Below, piece by piece: positions 5,197 through 13,672 of a DNA stretch of 21,914 nt. The number at the start of each line of letters is the position of its first letter. Positions within the stretch are counted from its first letter, which is position 1. The translations under genes and the position numbers were made by a program. Origin of the DNA: an uncultured Clostridia bacterium (GTDB lineage: Bacteria > Bacillota > Clostridia > Oscillospirales > Oscillospiraceae). Below the pieces are notes generated by a model that ran no database searches, was not told where the DNA came from, and was given only the letters and a program-made list of their open reading frames with translations. Location of the stretch: NCBI GenBank assembly GCA_937907715.1, contig CALERM010000059.1, forward strand, positions 1 to 21,914, given 5' to 3'.

Positions 5197-7575
5197 TTAT
5201 TTGAACTCCACAATCGTCACGCCGCTCTCGCCCTCTCCGTAGACGCCGAGGCGGAAGGATTTGACGTATTTGCAGCGGCGAAGCTCGTCGTGGACCGCAG
5301 CGCGCAGCACGCCTGTGCCCTTGCCGTGGATGATGCGCGCTGTCGGGAGATTCCCCATATAGGCGCTGTCGAGGAAGTTATCGAGCAGGATGATCGCCTC
5401 GTCCGCCGCCATACCGCGCAGGTCCAGCTCCGGCTGGGCGGCAGCTTTCAGCTCGCGCACCTTGCCCTCGATGATCTTCTTCGCCTTCGTCTTCGTCTCG
5501 TTTTCCAGCAGGTACACCTCGTCCGGCTTTGCATTCACCTTCATGATGCCCGCCTGCAGCTGATACGTGCCGTCCTTGTTGAGGGCAAGCACCGTCGCCT
5601 TCGTGCCGAGCCTCAGAAGCTCCACCGTATCGCCCACGCGAATTGCGCGCGTAGGCGCGGGGCGGGATTGCTGTTGCTGCTGCTTCTGTACCTGAAGCTT
5701 CGTTTCCGCCTCGTTGAGCGCGTGGCGCAGATTTGCCTGCTTTTCATTCGAGCCCGGCACAAACGTGCCGCCCTGTGCCTGCTTGCGAAGCTGCTTCAGT
5801 TCCTCATAGACCTCGTTTGCCGTGCGCCGCGCATCGTCAATGATGCTCTGCGCCTCTTTTCTTGCCTGCGCGGCGGCCTTTTCCTTCTCCTTCTGAATCT
5901 GCTGATAGTACTGCTCGGACTGCTGCTTCTGCTTCTCCGTCTCCAGGCGCAGCTGCTCTGCCTCGAGCCGCGCCTGCTCCATCTGCTGGCGCTGCTGTTC
6001 GAGCTGGTTGAGAACATCTTCGAAGTTCACATCGTTCTGGCTGACCATGCTTCTTGCGTCCTCCAGAATTGCATCGTCCAGCCCCAGCTTTTTGGAAATC
6101 GCGAAGGCGTTGGACTTGCCGGGAATGCCGATGAGAAGCCGGTAGGTCGGCTGAAGCGTCTCGACGTTGAACTCACATGAGGCGTTGATGACGCCGGGCG
6201 TTCGCATGGCGTAGAGCTTCAGCTCGGCATAGTGCGTGGTCGCCGCGATCTTTGAGCCGCACTTGCGGCAGAACTCAATGAGAGAAATTGCCAGCGCCGC
6301 ACCCTCTGCCGGGTCGGTGCCCGCGCACAGCTCGTCAAAGAGAATCAGTGTCGAATCGTCGCAGATTTTGAGGATATCGACGATGTTTTTCATATGCGAA
6401 GAGAAGGTCGAGAGCGACTGCTCGATTGACTGCTCGTCGCCGATGTCGGCAAGCACACGGTCGAAAACAGAAACAAAGCTTCCGTCGTCCGCCGGAATGT
6501 GCAGACCGCACTCCGCCATGAGCGTGAGCAGACCGAGTGTTTTGAGCGTGACCGTCTTGCCGCCGGTGTTGGGTCCGGTGATGATCAGCGTATCAAAATC
6601 AGAGCCAAGTCGGACTGAAATCGGAACAACGGTCTTTCCGGTGATGAGCGGATGTCGCGCGCGCTTGAGTTCCAGTTTGCCGTCCGTGCGAATTTCCGGC
6701 TCGGTCGCCTTCATCGCAAAAGCCAGCTTTGCCCGCGCGAAAATACAGTCCAGCTGCGTCAGGACCGTGTAGTTGATCGCCAGATGCTCCCGATGCCCGG
6801 CAACCTCGCCGGACAGCTCGGTCAAGATGCGCTCAATTTCCTTGCGCTCTTCGACAAACAGCTCCCGCAGGGCATTGTTGCCGTTGACTGCCTGCATGGG
6901 CTCGATGAAAAACGTACTGCCGGAGGACGACACATCGTGAACCAGCCCCGGAATCGAGCCCTTGCACTCGGCTTTCACCGGCACGACGAAACGGTCGGAG
7001 CGGATGGTCACAATCGGCTCCTGCAAAAATTTTGCATACGTCGGAGACGTGATGATCTTTTGCAGACCCTCGCGGATGGCGACGCTCTGGCGGCGGATTT
7101 TGCGGCGGATGGACGCCAGCTCCGGGCTTGCCGCGTCGGCAAGCTCGTCTTTGGAGACGATGGAGGTAAAAATCCGTTCCTCCAGGTATTTGTTTGGCGT
7201 GATCTGGACAAAGAAAACGTTGAGGTCATTTTCCATGCCCTCGCCGTCGGCATACGCCTTTGCCTGCCGCGCGCATTTCAGAACGCCCGCCACGCGCAGA
7301 AGCTCCTCCGGACTCAGGCAGCCGCCCCGGACCGCGCGGTCCACGCTTGCGCCCACATCGCTCACGCCGGCAAGACCGGGCGAACCCTTGAGGGTAATCA
7401 TGCGGCAGGCGGCGCTCGTCTGCTTCTGAAGAAGCCTGATTTCATCCGCATCGGAAAGCGGCTGCGTTTTGAGGCACTGCTCTTTGCCGGAGGCGGAACA
7501 CGCCTGATCGGCAAGAAGTCCCAGCACCTTGTCAAGCTCTAATTTGTGTAAGGATTTTTCGTACAGTTCATTCAT
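5197..7575 (-). CDS. mutS2: MutS2 family ATPase/nuclease with Smr domain
   Basis: The protein has 792 residues, the normal MutS2 length. It has the MutS core without the mismatch-recognition domain, and an ABC-type ATPase with Walker A GPNTGGKT (334-341) and Walker B ILFDELCAGTDP (411-422). A long Q/E/K-rich coiled coil (about 515-625) includes a Q5 run. A C-terminal Smr nuclease domain (716-792) carries LDLRG and HGKGTGVLR. MutS2 is known to limit homologous recombination; in Bacillus it also acts on collided ribosomes (RqcU), where it splits or rescues them. Both roles are family knowledge. It starts 16 bases after the recO stop in the yqzL-recO-mutS2 unit. No terminator is visible after it before the HPr-like promoter. 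Confidence 0.96.
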   Translation of the reverse strand: MNELYEKSLHKLELDKVLGLLADQACSASGKEQCLKTQPLSDADEIRLLQKQTSAACRMITLKGSPGLAGVSDVGASVDRAVRGGCLSPEELLRVAGVLKCARQAKAYADGEGMENDLNVFFVQITPNKYLEERIFTSIVSKDELADAASPELASIRRKIRRQSVAIREGLQKIITSPTYAKFLQEPIVTIRSDRFVVPVKAECKGSIPGLVHDVSSSGSTFFIEPMQAVNGNNALRELFVEERKEIERILTELSGEVAGHREHLAINYTVLTQLDCIFARAKLAFAMKATEPEIRTDGKLELKRARHPLITGKTVVPISVRLGSDFDTLIITGPNTGGKTVTLKTLGLLTLMAECGLHIPADDGSFVSVFDRVLADIGDEQSIEQSLSTFSSHMKNIVDILKICDDSTLILFDELCAGTDPAEGAALAISLIEFCRKCGSKIAATTHYAELKLYAMRTPGVINASCEFNVETLQPTYRLLIGIPGKSNAFAISKKLGLDDAILEDARSMVSQNDVNFEDVLNQLEQQRQQMEQARLEAEQLRLETEKQKQQSEQYYQQIQKEKEKAAAQARKEAQSIIDDARRTANEVYEELKQLRKQAQGGTFVPGSNEKQANLRHALNEAETKLQVQKQQQQQSRPAPTRAIRVGDTVELLRLGTKATVLALNKDGTYQLQAGIMKVNAKPDEVYLLENETKTKAKKIIEGKVRELKAAAQPELDLRGMAADEAIILLDNFLDSAYMGNLPTARIIHGKGTGVLRAAVHDELRRCKYVKSFRLGVYGEGESGVTIVEFK

Positions 7576-7591
7576 ATGTTGCTTCCCATAT

Positions 7592-8359
7592 CTATTGTGG
7601 ATTTTCCGGATTGTGGTCTGACATCAGGCGGAGCGACTTATAAAAGTCCAGCGTGTAGAAGCCGCGCTCGAGCTGCGTGAGAAAATAGGTCTCCGCAATG
7701 TCTGAAAGCTCCTTGCGCGCTTCGGGCAGCAGATTGAAGGAAAAGAGCCTCTTTGCCTCGCAGGTCGTGATGTGCTGCATCGCAGCCAGACTCGCCGGGC
7801 TGAGCGGCAGACGAAGACTCCCCGGCGCGCTGCATCCGGCGCACACCGCCATGCCGCCCGCCACGTCAAACCGGTCCGGTGTTTCGCTGCCGCAGACCGC
7901 GCAGCCGTCTAGCATCGGGGAAAAGCCGGCAATCACCATCATCCGAAGCTCAAACGCTGCTTTGACCAGCATCTGCGGGCGTTTTAGTTTACATAACGCA
8001 TAGATGCTATTGAGCGTCAGAGACAGAACCTCGCCGTCGTTCACATCCTGCTGCGATAAAAGCTCTGCCGCCTGCGCAAAATAGCTGCAAAGCGCCAGAA
8101 GCTCAATGTCGTTTCGCATCGGCTGAAACATTTCGAGGCACACTGCCTCCGAGACGGTGTAATACCCCTGCCGCTCCTGCACCGTAAACTCCGAAAAGCT
8201 CAGCAGCTGGCATGCAGACTTTAACTGACTGCGCCGCGAGCGCACACCGCGCGCCTTGAAGCTCATCAGTCCCTGCTCCCTTGTCAGCACCGTCAGCATT
8301 GCGTCCGAGTCGCGGTATTCCGTGACCCGAAGCACCAGCCCCTGCGTTTTCAGATACAT
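7592..8359 (-). CDS. recO: DNA repair protein RecO
   Basis: RecO anneals DNA and helps load RecA onto SSB-coated single strands in the RecF pathway. The 255-residue protein starts with the OB-fold segment typical of the family (MYLKTQGLVLRVTEYRDSD). It has a helical middle and a four-cysteine zinc site: C153-x2-C156 and C173-x2-C176. The start overlaps the end of the small gene yqzL by ten bases in another frame. In Bacillus, recO lies downstream of era and yqzL; here that order is interrupted by the marR-degV unit. The C-terminus (D-H-N-P-E-N-P-Q) is polar and ordinary. Confidence 0.95.
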   Translation of the reverse strand: MYLKTQGLVLRVTEYRDSDAMLTVLTREQGLMSFKARGVRSRRSQLKSACQLLSFSEFTVQERQGYYTVSEAVCLEMFQPMRNDIELLALCSYFAQAAELLSQQDVNDGEVLSLTLNSIYALCKLKRPQMLVKAAFELRMMVIAGFSPMLDGCAVCGSETPDRFDVAGGMAVCAGCSAPGSLRLPLSPASLAAMQHITTCEAKRLFSFNLLPEARKELSDIAETYFLTQLERGFYTLDFYKSLRLMSDHNPENPQ

Positions 8360-8475
8360 GCCGTTCTCTCCGCCTTTGTCTCGTGTTCGCCATCCTGCAT
8401 CGCCCGCTTATAGAGCAGATACGCCTCCGGCGCGCCTGTGTCCCGGAACAGCTCCCAGAGCGCCTGTGTCTGCAT
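8350..8475 (-). CDS. yqzL: YqzL-like small protein
   Basis: This 41-codon gene is read directly from the sequence. It begins with ATG at 8475 and ends with TGA at 8352-8350, overlapping the recO start by ten bases. The protein starts MQTQALWELFRDTGAPEAYL and continues L-Y-K-R-A-M. This is the W-x-x-F-x-x-T-G-x-x-x-x-Y-L-L-Y-K pattern of the YqzL family, a Firmicute protein of unknown function found just upstream of recO. A GGGAGG ribosome site lies eight bases ahead of the start. Position, pattern and ribosome site agree, so it is most likely real despite its size. The overlap suggests that recO translation is coupled to it. Confidence 0.85.
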   Translation of the reverse strand: MQTQALWELFRDTGAPEAYLLYKRAMQDGEHETKAERTACI

Positions 8476-8514
8476 ATGCCGCACCTCCCAACGTTACCGA
8501 TAGGATGTGCGGCG

Positions 8515-8558
8515 GGCAGAAAGCTATGCTGGCAGTTCCTGCCCGGAACTTTTCTGCC
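8515..8558 (-). other. Structured 5' leader of the yqzL-recO-mutS2 unit
   Basis: Just after the promoter, the minus-strand RNA can form an 8-bp outer stem GGCAGAAA (8558-8551) with TTTCTGCC (8522-8515). Directly inside it is a 6-bp stem AGTTCC (8550-8545) with GGAACT (8539-8534) and a five-base loop. No known riboswitch consensus is recognised. It could affect transcript stability or translation, but that is inference. Confidence 0.45.
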
Positions 8559-8562
8559 GGTA

Positions 8563-8591
8563 ATTATAGCATCGTTTTCGCACCGCGGCAA
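8563..8591 (-). promoter_or_regulatory. Promoter of yqzL-recO-mutS2
   Basis: On the minus strand the -35 TTGCCG (8591-8586) and a perfect -10 TATAAT (8568-8563) are separated by 17 bases. The promoter lies between the degV stop at 8616 and the yqzL start. The repair genes therefore need not depend on the marR-degV promoter. Confidence 0.8.
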
Positions 8592-8615
8592 TAGAAACGG
8601 AAAGAATTTGAAGTC

Positions 8616-9473
8616 TCACGCCTCATTTGCAAAAAATGCCACGACAATTGCGCCGGGTCCGACATGCGTGCCGATCGTGCTTCCAATAGAGGTCACGGGA
8701 AGCGCCTTCAGCTTTCCCTCCCAGCTTTCGCGGCTCGCCGCAATATATTCGCGCAGCGCCTCGTCGCTGCTTCCCGAGTAACCGAGCATGAGCGGCATGG
8801 TAAAATCAATTCCGCCGCGCTTTGCAATCGCCTCGTTGAGAAAATTGTTGCTCTGGCGCGCGCCTCTCGCCTTTCCGAGAACGCAGAGCGCGCCATCCTG
8901 CACCGTCAGCACCGGGCGGATGCCCAGGAGTGTTCCTGCCAGCGCGCCCGTTTTGGAGAGCCGCCCGCCGCGGTATAAATATTCCAGCGTATCGACGCGC
9001 CCGAGGATGCACAGCCTGCTTTTTGCCTGCTCCAGCGCCTGCGCGATGTCCTTTGCGCAAAGTCCCTCGTCCCGCAGGCGGATGGCAAGATCGACCAGCA
9101 CGCGCTCGCCTGCCGTGACGTTTTCGCTGTCGACGATCATTACGTCCGCGCCCATCTGCTGCGCGGCAATGACAGCGCTCTGATACGTGCCGGAGAGCCT
9201 GGATGAGAGCGTAATCACCAGAATCTCGCGCCCCGCTTTCTGCGCCTGCCGGTAGGCTTTTTCATAATCGTACGGCGGCACCTGACTGGTGGTGGGAAGC
9301 GTTTTGCTCTGCGTCAGCTTTTCAAAAAACGCTTTATGGGTAAGATCGACGCCGTCCAAAAAGACCTCGCCGTCAAAACTGGTGCGCAGCGGCAGCAGCG
9401 TCACGCCGAGGCGCTCTGCCTCCGGCTGCTGCATGTCGCATGCGGAATCAATCAGAATCTGTACCTGCTTCAT
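8616..9473 (-). CDS. DegV/FakB-family fatty-acid-binding protein
   Basis: This 285-residue protein has the two-domain DegV fold that binds a single fatty acid; FakB members present it to the kinase FakA for phosphorylation. Visible family features are the N-terminal D-S-A-C-D (9-13), the P-T-T-S-Q-V-P segment (60-66) that binds the carboxyl group, and LSSRLSGTYQSA (89-100). Others are G-R-V-D-T-L-E-Y-L-x-R-G-G-R-L in the middle and H-V-G-P-G-A near the end. It has no signal peptide and is cytoplasmic. Its start overlaps the end of the MarR gene by 26 bases, so the two form one unit. Which FakA partner it serves cannot be seen here. Confidence 0.92.
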   Translation of the reverse strand: MKQVQILIDSACDMQQPEAERLGVTLLPLRTSFDGEVFLDGVDLTHKAFFEKLTQSKTLPTTSQVPPYDYEKAYRQAQKAGREILVITLSSRLSGTYQSAVIAAQQMGADVMIVDSENVTAGERVLVDLAIRLRDEGLCAKDIAQALEQAKSRLCILGRVDTLEYLYRGGRLSKTGALAGTLLGIRPVLTVQDGALCVLGKARGARQSNNFLNEAIAKRGGIDFTMPLMLGYSGSSDEALREYIAASRESWEGKLKALPVTSIGSTIGTHVGPGAIVVAFFANEA

Positions 9474-9930
9474 GGGTTCTTCCTCCCGAAATGGATATTT
9501 CGCTGAAATTCCGGTTCAGCGCACCGAGGACGCGGTAAAATACCGCCAGCTCCTCCGCCGACACGCCGCGCCCGGCACAGTTCTGGATTGCAAGCGCCTG
9601 CGCAGCAATTTCCTCTGCCAGCGCAATGCCCTCCTGCGTCAGGCGGATTTTCCAGCCGTAGCGCCGTTTTCCGGTCTGCTCCCCGGTCTGTACCAGCCCG
9701 CGCGCCAGAAGCGGCTTGAGCTGCCGCGAGACGAGCGACCGGTCAATGTTTGACAGCTCCGCCAGACGCGACGCCGCCAGTCCCTCCGGATATTCGCGCA
9801 GCAGATACAGCCAGAACAGATGCACCGAGCCGACGCCCGATGTCTGCGCAAACTGCGACCGCAGCCGCTGCACTGCGCGGTAGAGCCCGGAGATATTCTG
9901 AAAGAAGACTTCAAATCGTTCTTCCTGCAT
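9448..9930 (-). CDS. MarR-family transcriptional regulator
   Basis: The product has 160 residues. After an N-terminal helix (F-E-V-F-F-Q-N-I-S-G-L-Y) comes a winged helix-turn-helix (about 35-105). It contains LAASRLAELSNIDRSLVSRQ, then L-x-x-L-L-x-R-G-L-V-x-T, then the wing and an L-T-Q-E-G-I-A segment, as in MarR proteins. It probably controls itself and the fatty-acid-binding DegV gene that overlaps its 3' end. The ligand is unknown; a fatty-acid-related signal is a guess from the neighbour. The start at 9930 is chosen over one 21 codons upstream because AAAGGAG lies seven bases ahead, and the longer reading would run back into the promoter. Confidence 0.9.
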   Translation of the reverse strand: MQEERFEVFFQNISGLYRAVQRLRSQFAQTSGVGSVHLFWLYLLREYPEGLAASRLAELSNIDRSLVSRQLKPLLARGLVQTGEQTGKRRYGWKIRLTQEGIALAEEIAAQALAIQNCAGRGVSAEELAVFYRVLGALNRNFSEISISGGRTHEAGTDSD

Positions 9931-9961
9931 ACAACCGCTCCTTTCCCGGTTTTGTTCGGTC

Positions 9962-9995
9962 AGTATATCGCTTAAATGTTTACTTGTCAACATTT
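9962..9995 (-). promoter_or_regulatory. marR-degV promoter with overlapping palindromic operator
   Basis: On the minus strand a perfect -35 TTGACA (9990-9985) is 17 bases from the -10 TATACT (9967-9962). An inverted repeat AAATGTT ... AACATTT (arms 9995-9989 and 9980-9974, 8-base spacer) covers the -35 region. This is the size and placement expected for an autoregulatory MarR operator. The promoter is clear; the operator role is inferred. Confidence 0.8.
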
Positions 9996-10001
9996 ATTTT
10001 C

Positions 10002-10036
10002 AAAAACAGGCAGCCTCCCACAAATGGGAGACTGCC
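10002..10036 (-). terminator. Terminator of the yqfC-yqfD-phoH-ybeY-era operon
   Basis: On the minus strand a stem GGCAG-T-CTCCCA / TGGGAG-G-CTGCC with loop TTTG is followed by TGTTTTT. It lies about 20 bases after the era stop and just before the marR promoter. Confidence 0.9.
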
Positions 10037-10055
10037 GGATGCTGCCTCAAAAGTA

Positions 10056-10949
10056 TTACTGCCGGGCGTCGTAGCCGAAGTTTGAGATCAGATACTGACT
10101 GTCGCGCCAGTTTTCCTTCACGCGCACCCAGGTCTGCAAATAGACCTTCGTTCCCATAAAGCGTTCACAGTCGGCGCGCGCCTGCGAGCTGATTTTCTTG
10201 AGCATCGCGCCCTGTTTGCCGATGATGATGCCCTTGTGGCTTGCTTTTTCGCAGTAGATCGTCGCGTCGATGTCGATAATCCCGTCGTCGCGCTCGGAGA
10301 ATTTTGTGATCTCCACCGCCGTGCCGTGCGGAATTTCCTTTTCCAGATTCCACAGCAGCTTTTCGCGGATAATTTCCGCCATCACCTGCTTTTCGGGCAT
10401 ATCCGTCACCATATCCTCCGGGAAAAGCATGGGACCGGGCTGGGCGTATTTTTCGCACTCTTTCAGAAGCGCCGCCACGCCGTCGCGCCATTTGGCGCTG
10501 ATGGGAATGACTGCGTCAAAATCGAATTCCTGCTGATACGCGGCAATCACCGGCAGCAGCGCCTCTTTTTCCACAGTATCGATCTTATTGATCACCAGCA
10601 TTGCCGGCGCGCCGGAGGCACGGATCTGGTCTAACAGCGCATGCTCCTGCTCGCCGACGTTTGCAATCGGGTCGACCATCAGAATCACCGCGTCCACATC
10701 TGCGACGGACTCCTTGACCACGTTTACCATATAGTCGCCGAGCTTCGTGCGCGGGCGGTGAAAGCCCGGCGTATCGATGAAGACGAGCTGCGTGTTTTCA
10801 CGGTTGACCACGGCGCAGATGCGGTTTCTGGTCGTCTGCGGCTTGTTGGAAACAATGGCGATTTTCTCGCCGACCAGCGCGTTCGTAAGCGTCGATTTTC
10901 CGACGTTCGGGCGCCCGGCAATCGTAATCATGGCAGATTTTGTTTTCAT
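10056..10949 (-). CDS. era: GTPase Era
   Basis: Era is an essential GTPase that binds the 3' end of 16S rRNA and helps mature the 30S subunit. The 297-residue protein has all GTPase motifs: G1 GRPNVGKST (12-20), G3 DTPG (59-62) and G4 NKID (121-124). A C-terminal KH domain is seen around GIIIGKQGAMLKKI. An AAGGAG site is nine bases ahead of the ATG. It is the last gene of the yqfC-yqfD-phoH-ybeY-era unit, 13 bases after ybeY, and is followed by a strong terminator. Confidence 0.97.
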   Translation of the reverse strand: MKTKSAMITIAGRPNVGKSTLTNALVGEKIAIVSNKPQTTRNRICAVVNRENTQLVFIDTPGFHRPRTKLGDYMVNVVKESVADVDAVILMVDPIANVGEQEHALLDQIRASGAPAMLVINKIDTVEKEALLPVIAAYQQEFDFDAVIPISAKWRDGVAALLKECEKYAQPGPMLFPEDMVTDMPEKQVMAEIIREKLLWNLEKEIPHGTAVEITKFSERDDGIIDIDATIYCEKASHKGIIIGKQGAMLKKISSQARADCERFMGTKVYLQTWVRVKENWRDSQYLISNFGYDARQ

Positions 10950-10962
10950 TGGTATGTTCTCC

Positions 10963-11460
10963 TTATTTCCGCGGCAGCTCGATCTCGGCTAAAATTGCCT
11001 CCTCGCGCGCGCGCATCTGGCGCTTCATGGGGCCCTCGTCGACGTGGTCATAGCCCAGCAGGTGCAGCATCGAGTGAATCGTGAGATAACCGACCTCGCG
11101 CCGGGTCGAGTGACCGAATTCCTGCGCCTGCTGCTTTGCCCGCTCGAGAGAAATTGCCATATCGCCGAGCGGAACTCTGCCCGTCTCGGGGTCCTTGTAC
11201 TCCTCCCAGCTTTCCGGGAGCTTTCCGGGGGTAAGCTCAAACATCGGAAACGACAGAACATCCGTCGCCTTGTCAATATTCCGGTAGGCTTTATTGATCG
11301 CGCGGATGGACGCATCGTCCGTCACCAGGACGTTGATTTCACACGGAACGTCCACGCCCTCTTCGTCCAGCGCGGCGAGAATGCACTTGCGGATCTGGCG
11401 CTTTAAAAGAAGCGCCTCCGGCGTTTTTGCCTCGCAGGTCATCACAATGTTATGCTTCAT
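10963..11460 (-). CDS. ybeY: Endoribonuclease YbeY
   Basis: YbeY is a zinc-dependent single-strand endoribonuclease needed for 16S rRNA 3'-end maturation and 70S ribosome quality control. The metal site HSMLHLLGYDH supplies His129, His133 and His139 of the 165-residue protein. The preceding region has the usual D-K-A-T-D-V-L-S-F-P (63-72) and L-G-D-M-A-I-S (98-104). The start overlaps the phoH stop as ATGA, so the two are probably coupled. Sitting between phoH and era is the standard Firmicute order. Confidence 0.96.
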   Translation of the reverse strand: MKHNIVMTCEAKTPEALLLKRQIRKCILAALDEEGVDVPCEINVLVTDDASIRAINKAYRNIDKATDVLSFPMFELTPGKLPESWEEYKDPETGRVPLGDMAISLERAKQQAQEFGHSTRREVGYLTIHSMLHLLGYDHVDEGPMKRQMRAREEAILAEIELPRK

Positions 11461-12479
11461 GTTCTGTCCCTCTTCTGATGAAATGTCTTTTGTGCCTGGA
11501 AGGTCCGGTTGGCATCGGGCAGGCGCGATTTTTCAAATTTGTCATACGCCGCGACAATCCGCTGCACCAGCGCATGGCGCACCACATCGCTGGCGGTCAG
11601 GCGGCAGATGGCAATGTCCTCTACGCCGTCCAAGATTTTGATAGCCTCTTTGAGTCCGCTGATCTTGTCGCCTGGGAGGTCAATCTGCGTGATATCGCCG
11701 GTGATGACGATCTTCGAGCCGAAGCCGAGGCGCGTCAGGAACATTTTCATCTGCTCGCGCGTGGTATTCTGCGCCTCATCGAGGATGATAAAGCTGTCGT
11801 CGAGCGTTCTGCCGCGCATATACGCAAGCGGCGCAACCTCAATGTTGCCGCGCTCCAAATATTTGTTGTACGTCTCCGGACCCAGCATGTCAAACAGCGC
11901 GTCATAGAGCGGTCTTAAATACGGGTCGACCTTGTTCTGTAAGTCGCCCGGAAGAAAGCCCAGCCGCTCGCCCGCCTCGACGGCAGGTCTCGTGAGGATA
12001 ATCCGGTTGACCTCCTTGGCGCGGAACGCGGCGACCGCCTGCGCAACTGCGAGATACGTCTTGCCCGTACCGGCAGGACCGACGCCGATGGTAATCGTAT
12101 TTTTGGAAATTGCCTTGAGATAGGTCTGCTGTCCGATGGTCTTCGCCTTGACGGGGCGTCCCTTCGCCGTCACGCAGACAACGTCCTTTGCCATCTTCGT
12201 GACCTGCTCCTCTTTTCCCGCACGCACAAGGTCAATGAGATAGCGCACCTTCTGGTCGTCGATCTCCTCTCCCTTTGCCGCCAGCGAAAGCAGCGCTTCA
12301 ATCGCTCTTGCGCCCGCATCGACGGCTTCCTCGTCCTCCGCCGTGACCTTCAGCTCGGTGTTGCGGTTTGTGATGTGTACGCCGAACGCCTGCTCGATTT
12401 TCTTGACATTCTCGTCAAAGGAGCCAAAAACATCGATCAGCTGCTCGACGCGCTCTGCATTGATGGTTCTTTCTGTCAT
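11457..12479 (-). CDS. phoH: PhoH-like ATPase
   Basis: The 340-residue protein has the PhoH P-loop domain: Walker A GPAGTGKTYLAVA (from 134) and Walker B IILDEAQNTT (221-230). The family segments RPAVEAGERLGFLPGDL and Y-M-R-G-R-T-L are also present. An N-terminal region (1-100) resembles the KH-like part of this family. PhoH proteins are predicted RNA-acting ATPases or helicases; the genetic link with ybeY and era points to rRNA work, but the exact activity is not settled. The ATG at 12479 is preferred over one 20 codons upstream because an AAAGGAAGAG site precedes it and it overlaps the yqfD stop as ATGA. Confidence 0.93.
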   Translation of the reverse strand: MTERTINAERVEQLIDVFGSFDENVKKIEQAFGVHITNRNTELKVTAEDEEAVDAGARAIEALLSLAAKGEEIDDQKVRYLIDLVRAGKEEQVTKMAKDVVCVTAKGRPVKAKTIGQQTYLKAISKNTITIGVGPAGTGKTYLAVAQAVAAFRAKEVNRIILTRPAVEAGERLGFLPGDLQNKVDPYLRPLYDALFDMLGPETYNKYLERGNIEVAPLAYMRGRTLDDSFIILDEAQNTTREQMKMFLTRLGFGSKIVITGDITQIDLPGDKISGLKEAIKILDGVEDIAICRLTASDVVRHALVQRIVAAYDKFEKSRLPDANRTFQAQKTFHQKRDRT

Positions 12480-13672
12480 GGTATCGTCTCTTCCTTTAAG
12501 ATGCTTGCACGTACCTGCCGGGCGATCATTTCCTCGCACCGGACGGATGCGGTCAGTTCATAGATGCCGCCCTGCCGGGTAAGCACGGTCTTTTCCTCCA
12601 GAATTCTCCCGGCAAGCAGATCCTGCTGCACGCTGCCGGTCACCTGCTGCTCCAGAAGCTTTTCGGCAGCGTCTTTTCCCAGCGGCGCGGGCGTCAGATC
12701 ATAGCCCCGCCGCTCCACGATTTCCAGCCCGACCGGAAACGTCAGCCCCAGCGGCAGCGTAAGCATATGGGTTTTTGTTATTTTATCACATCTGCCGTCT
12801 GAATTTCCACCGTTTGCGAAAATATTCCATCGTTTTTCTCCCACCAGCAGCGATACGCTGCGCGAATTTTTCCCGTTCGGCGTTTTTTGCAGCACCGTAT
12901 CCGGGCAGCGCGCGGTTTTCTGCGCGAGCGTTTCGGCGTAAACCTCTCCCAGCGCGGCGCAGACGCGCGTGGTAAATTTCAGGTCGGTGTAGGCAGAAAT
13001 CAGCACCTGCCCCTTTTTCACCGCCTGCCCGATGGCGCACAGGCAGTTTCCCTCCATTGCCGAAACCGAGGTAATCACGCCGTCCTTGCCAGCTACCACG
13101 TTCATCGGCGCGCGCCGCTCTTCAACCTCGATTGCCTCCGGGCGCTCCCGGACGATCACACGCGCACGCATACCGCTCTGCTGGACCGTCAGCCACTGCA
13201 GCTTTGGAATTTGCAGCAGCATTTTGTTTTTCAGCTCCTGCGGGTGAATGCTCGGGCCATAGGTGCCGAAGCCAACTCCCAGCGCCTGAAGCTCCCGCAG
13301 AATCTGCGCCTCCGGCACGGTCTCGTTTCCGACGACCTCATAGAAAAACACGAACTTCGGAATCACGAACGCACCCGCCATCGCCAGAAGCAGCAGCAAT
13401 GCAAAGCCCCTTCGCTGCCACAGACCGCCGAACACCCGCCGGAAGCCGTGCTCCTGCAGCACGCACAGCTCGCACATCGCGCGCTGCGCCGCCGTCCGCG
13501 CCTTCGGAAGATCCTTTTGCAGCAGCAAAAGGCGAATGGTAAAATCATCCGTCCGCTGCGGCTTCAAAAATGCCACACGCGCACCGGTCAGCTTTTCCAG
13601 CGACCACTCCGGGCTTGCCCCGCGGATTTCCGCAATCACATAGCCCTGCAAAAACCAGATCAGCCGCCACAT
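12476..13672 (-). CDS. yqfD: Sporulation protein YqfD
   Basis: This 398-residue membrane protein resembles YqfD of Bacillus, a mother-cell protein needed for efficient sporulation. An N-terminal soluble part precedes one clear membrane helix (about 89-110). Behind it is a large extracytoplasmic region with a POTRA/FtsQ-like start (V-V-G-N-E-T-V, about 113-119), the segment I-V-R-E-R-P-E-A, and a barrel-like part with G-x-V-x-x-G-Q-V-L-I. It overlaps the end of yqfC by 13 bases and the start of phoH by four. The yqfC-yqfD-phoH order is shared with Bacillus and Clostridium. In Bacillus the pair is sigma-E controlled. Confidence 0.92.
   Translation of the reverse strand: MWRLIWFLQGYVIAEIRGASPEWSLEKLTGARVAFLKPQRTDDFTIRLLLLQKDLPKARTAAQRAMCELCVLQEHGFRRVFGGLWQRRGFALLLLLAMAGAFVIPKFVFFYEVVGNETVPEAQILRELQALGVGFGTYGPSIHPQELKNKMLLQIPKLQWLTVQQSGMRARVIVRERPEAIEVEERRAPMNVVAGKDGVITSVSAMEGNCLCAIGQAVKKGQVLISAYTDLKFTTRVCAALGEVYAETLAQKTARCPDTVLQKTPNGKNSRSVSLLVGEKRWNIFANGGNSDGRCDKITKTHMLTLPLGLTFPVGLEIVERRGYDLTPAPLGKDAAEKLLEQQVTGSVQQDLLAGRILEEKTVLTRQGGIYELTASVRCEEMIARQVRASILKEETIP

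Noticed and set aside
5140..7542. Long plus-strand frames (346 and 296 codons) across mutS2
   Set aside because: They are antisense shadows of mutS2, with biased L/R/H-rich translations and no initiation signals.
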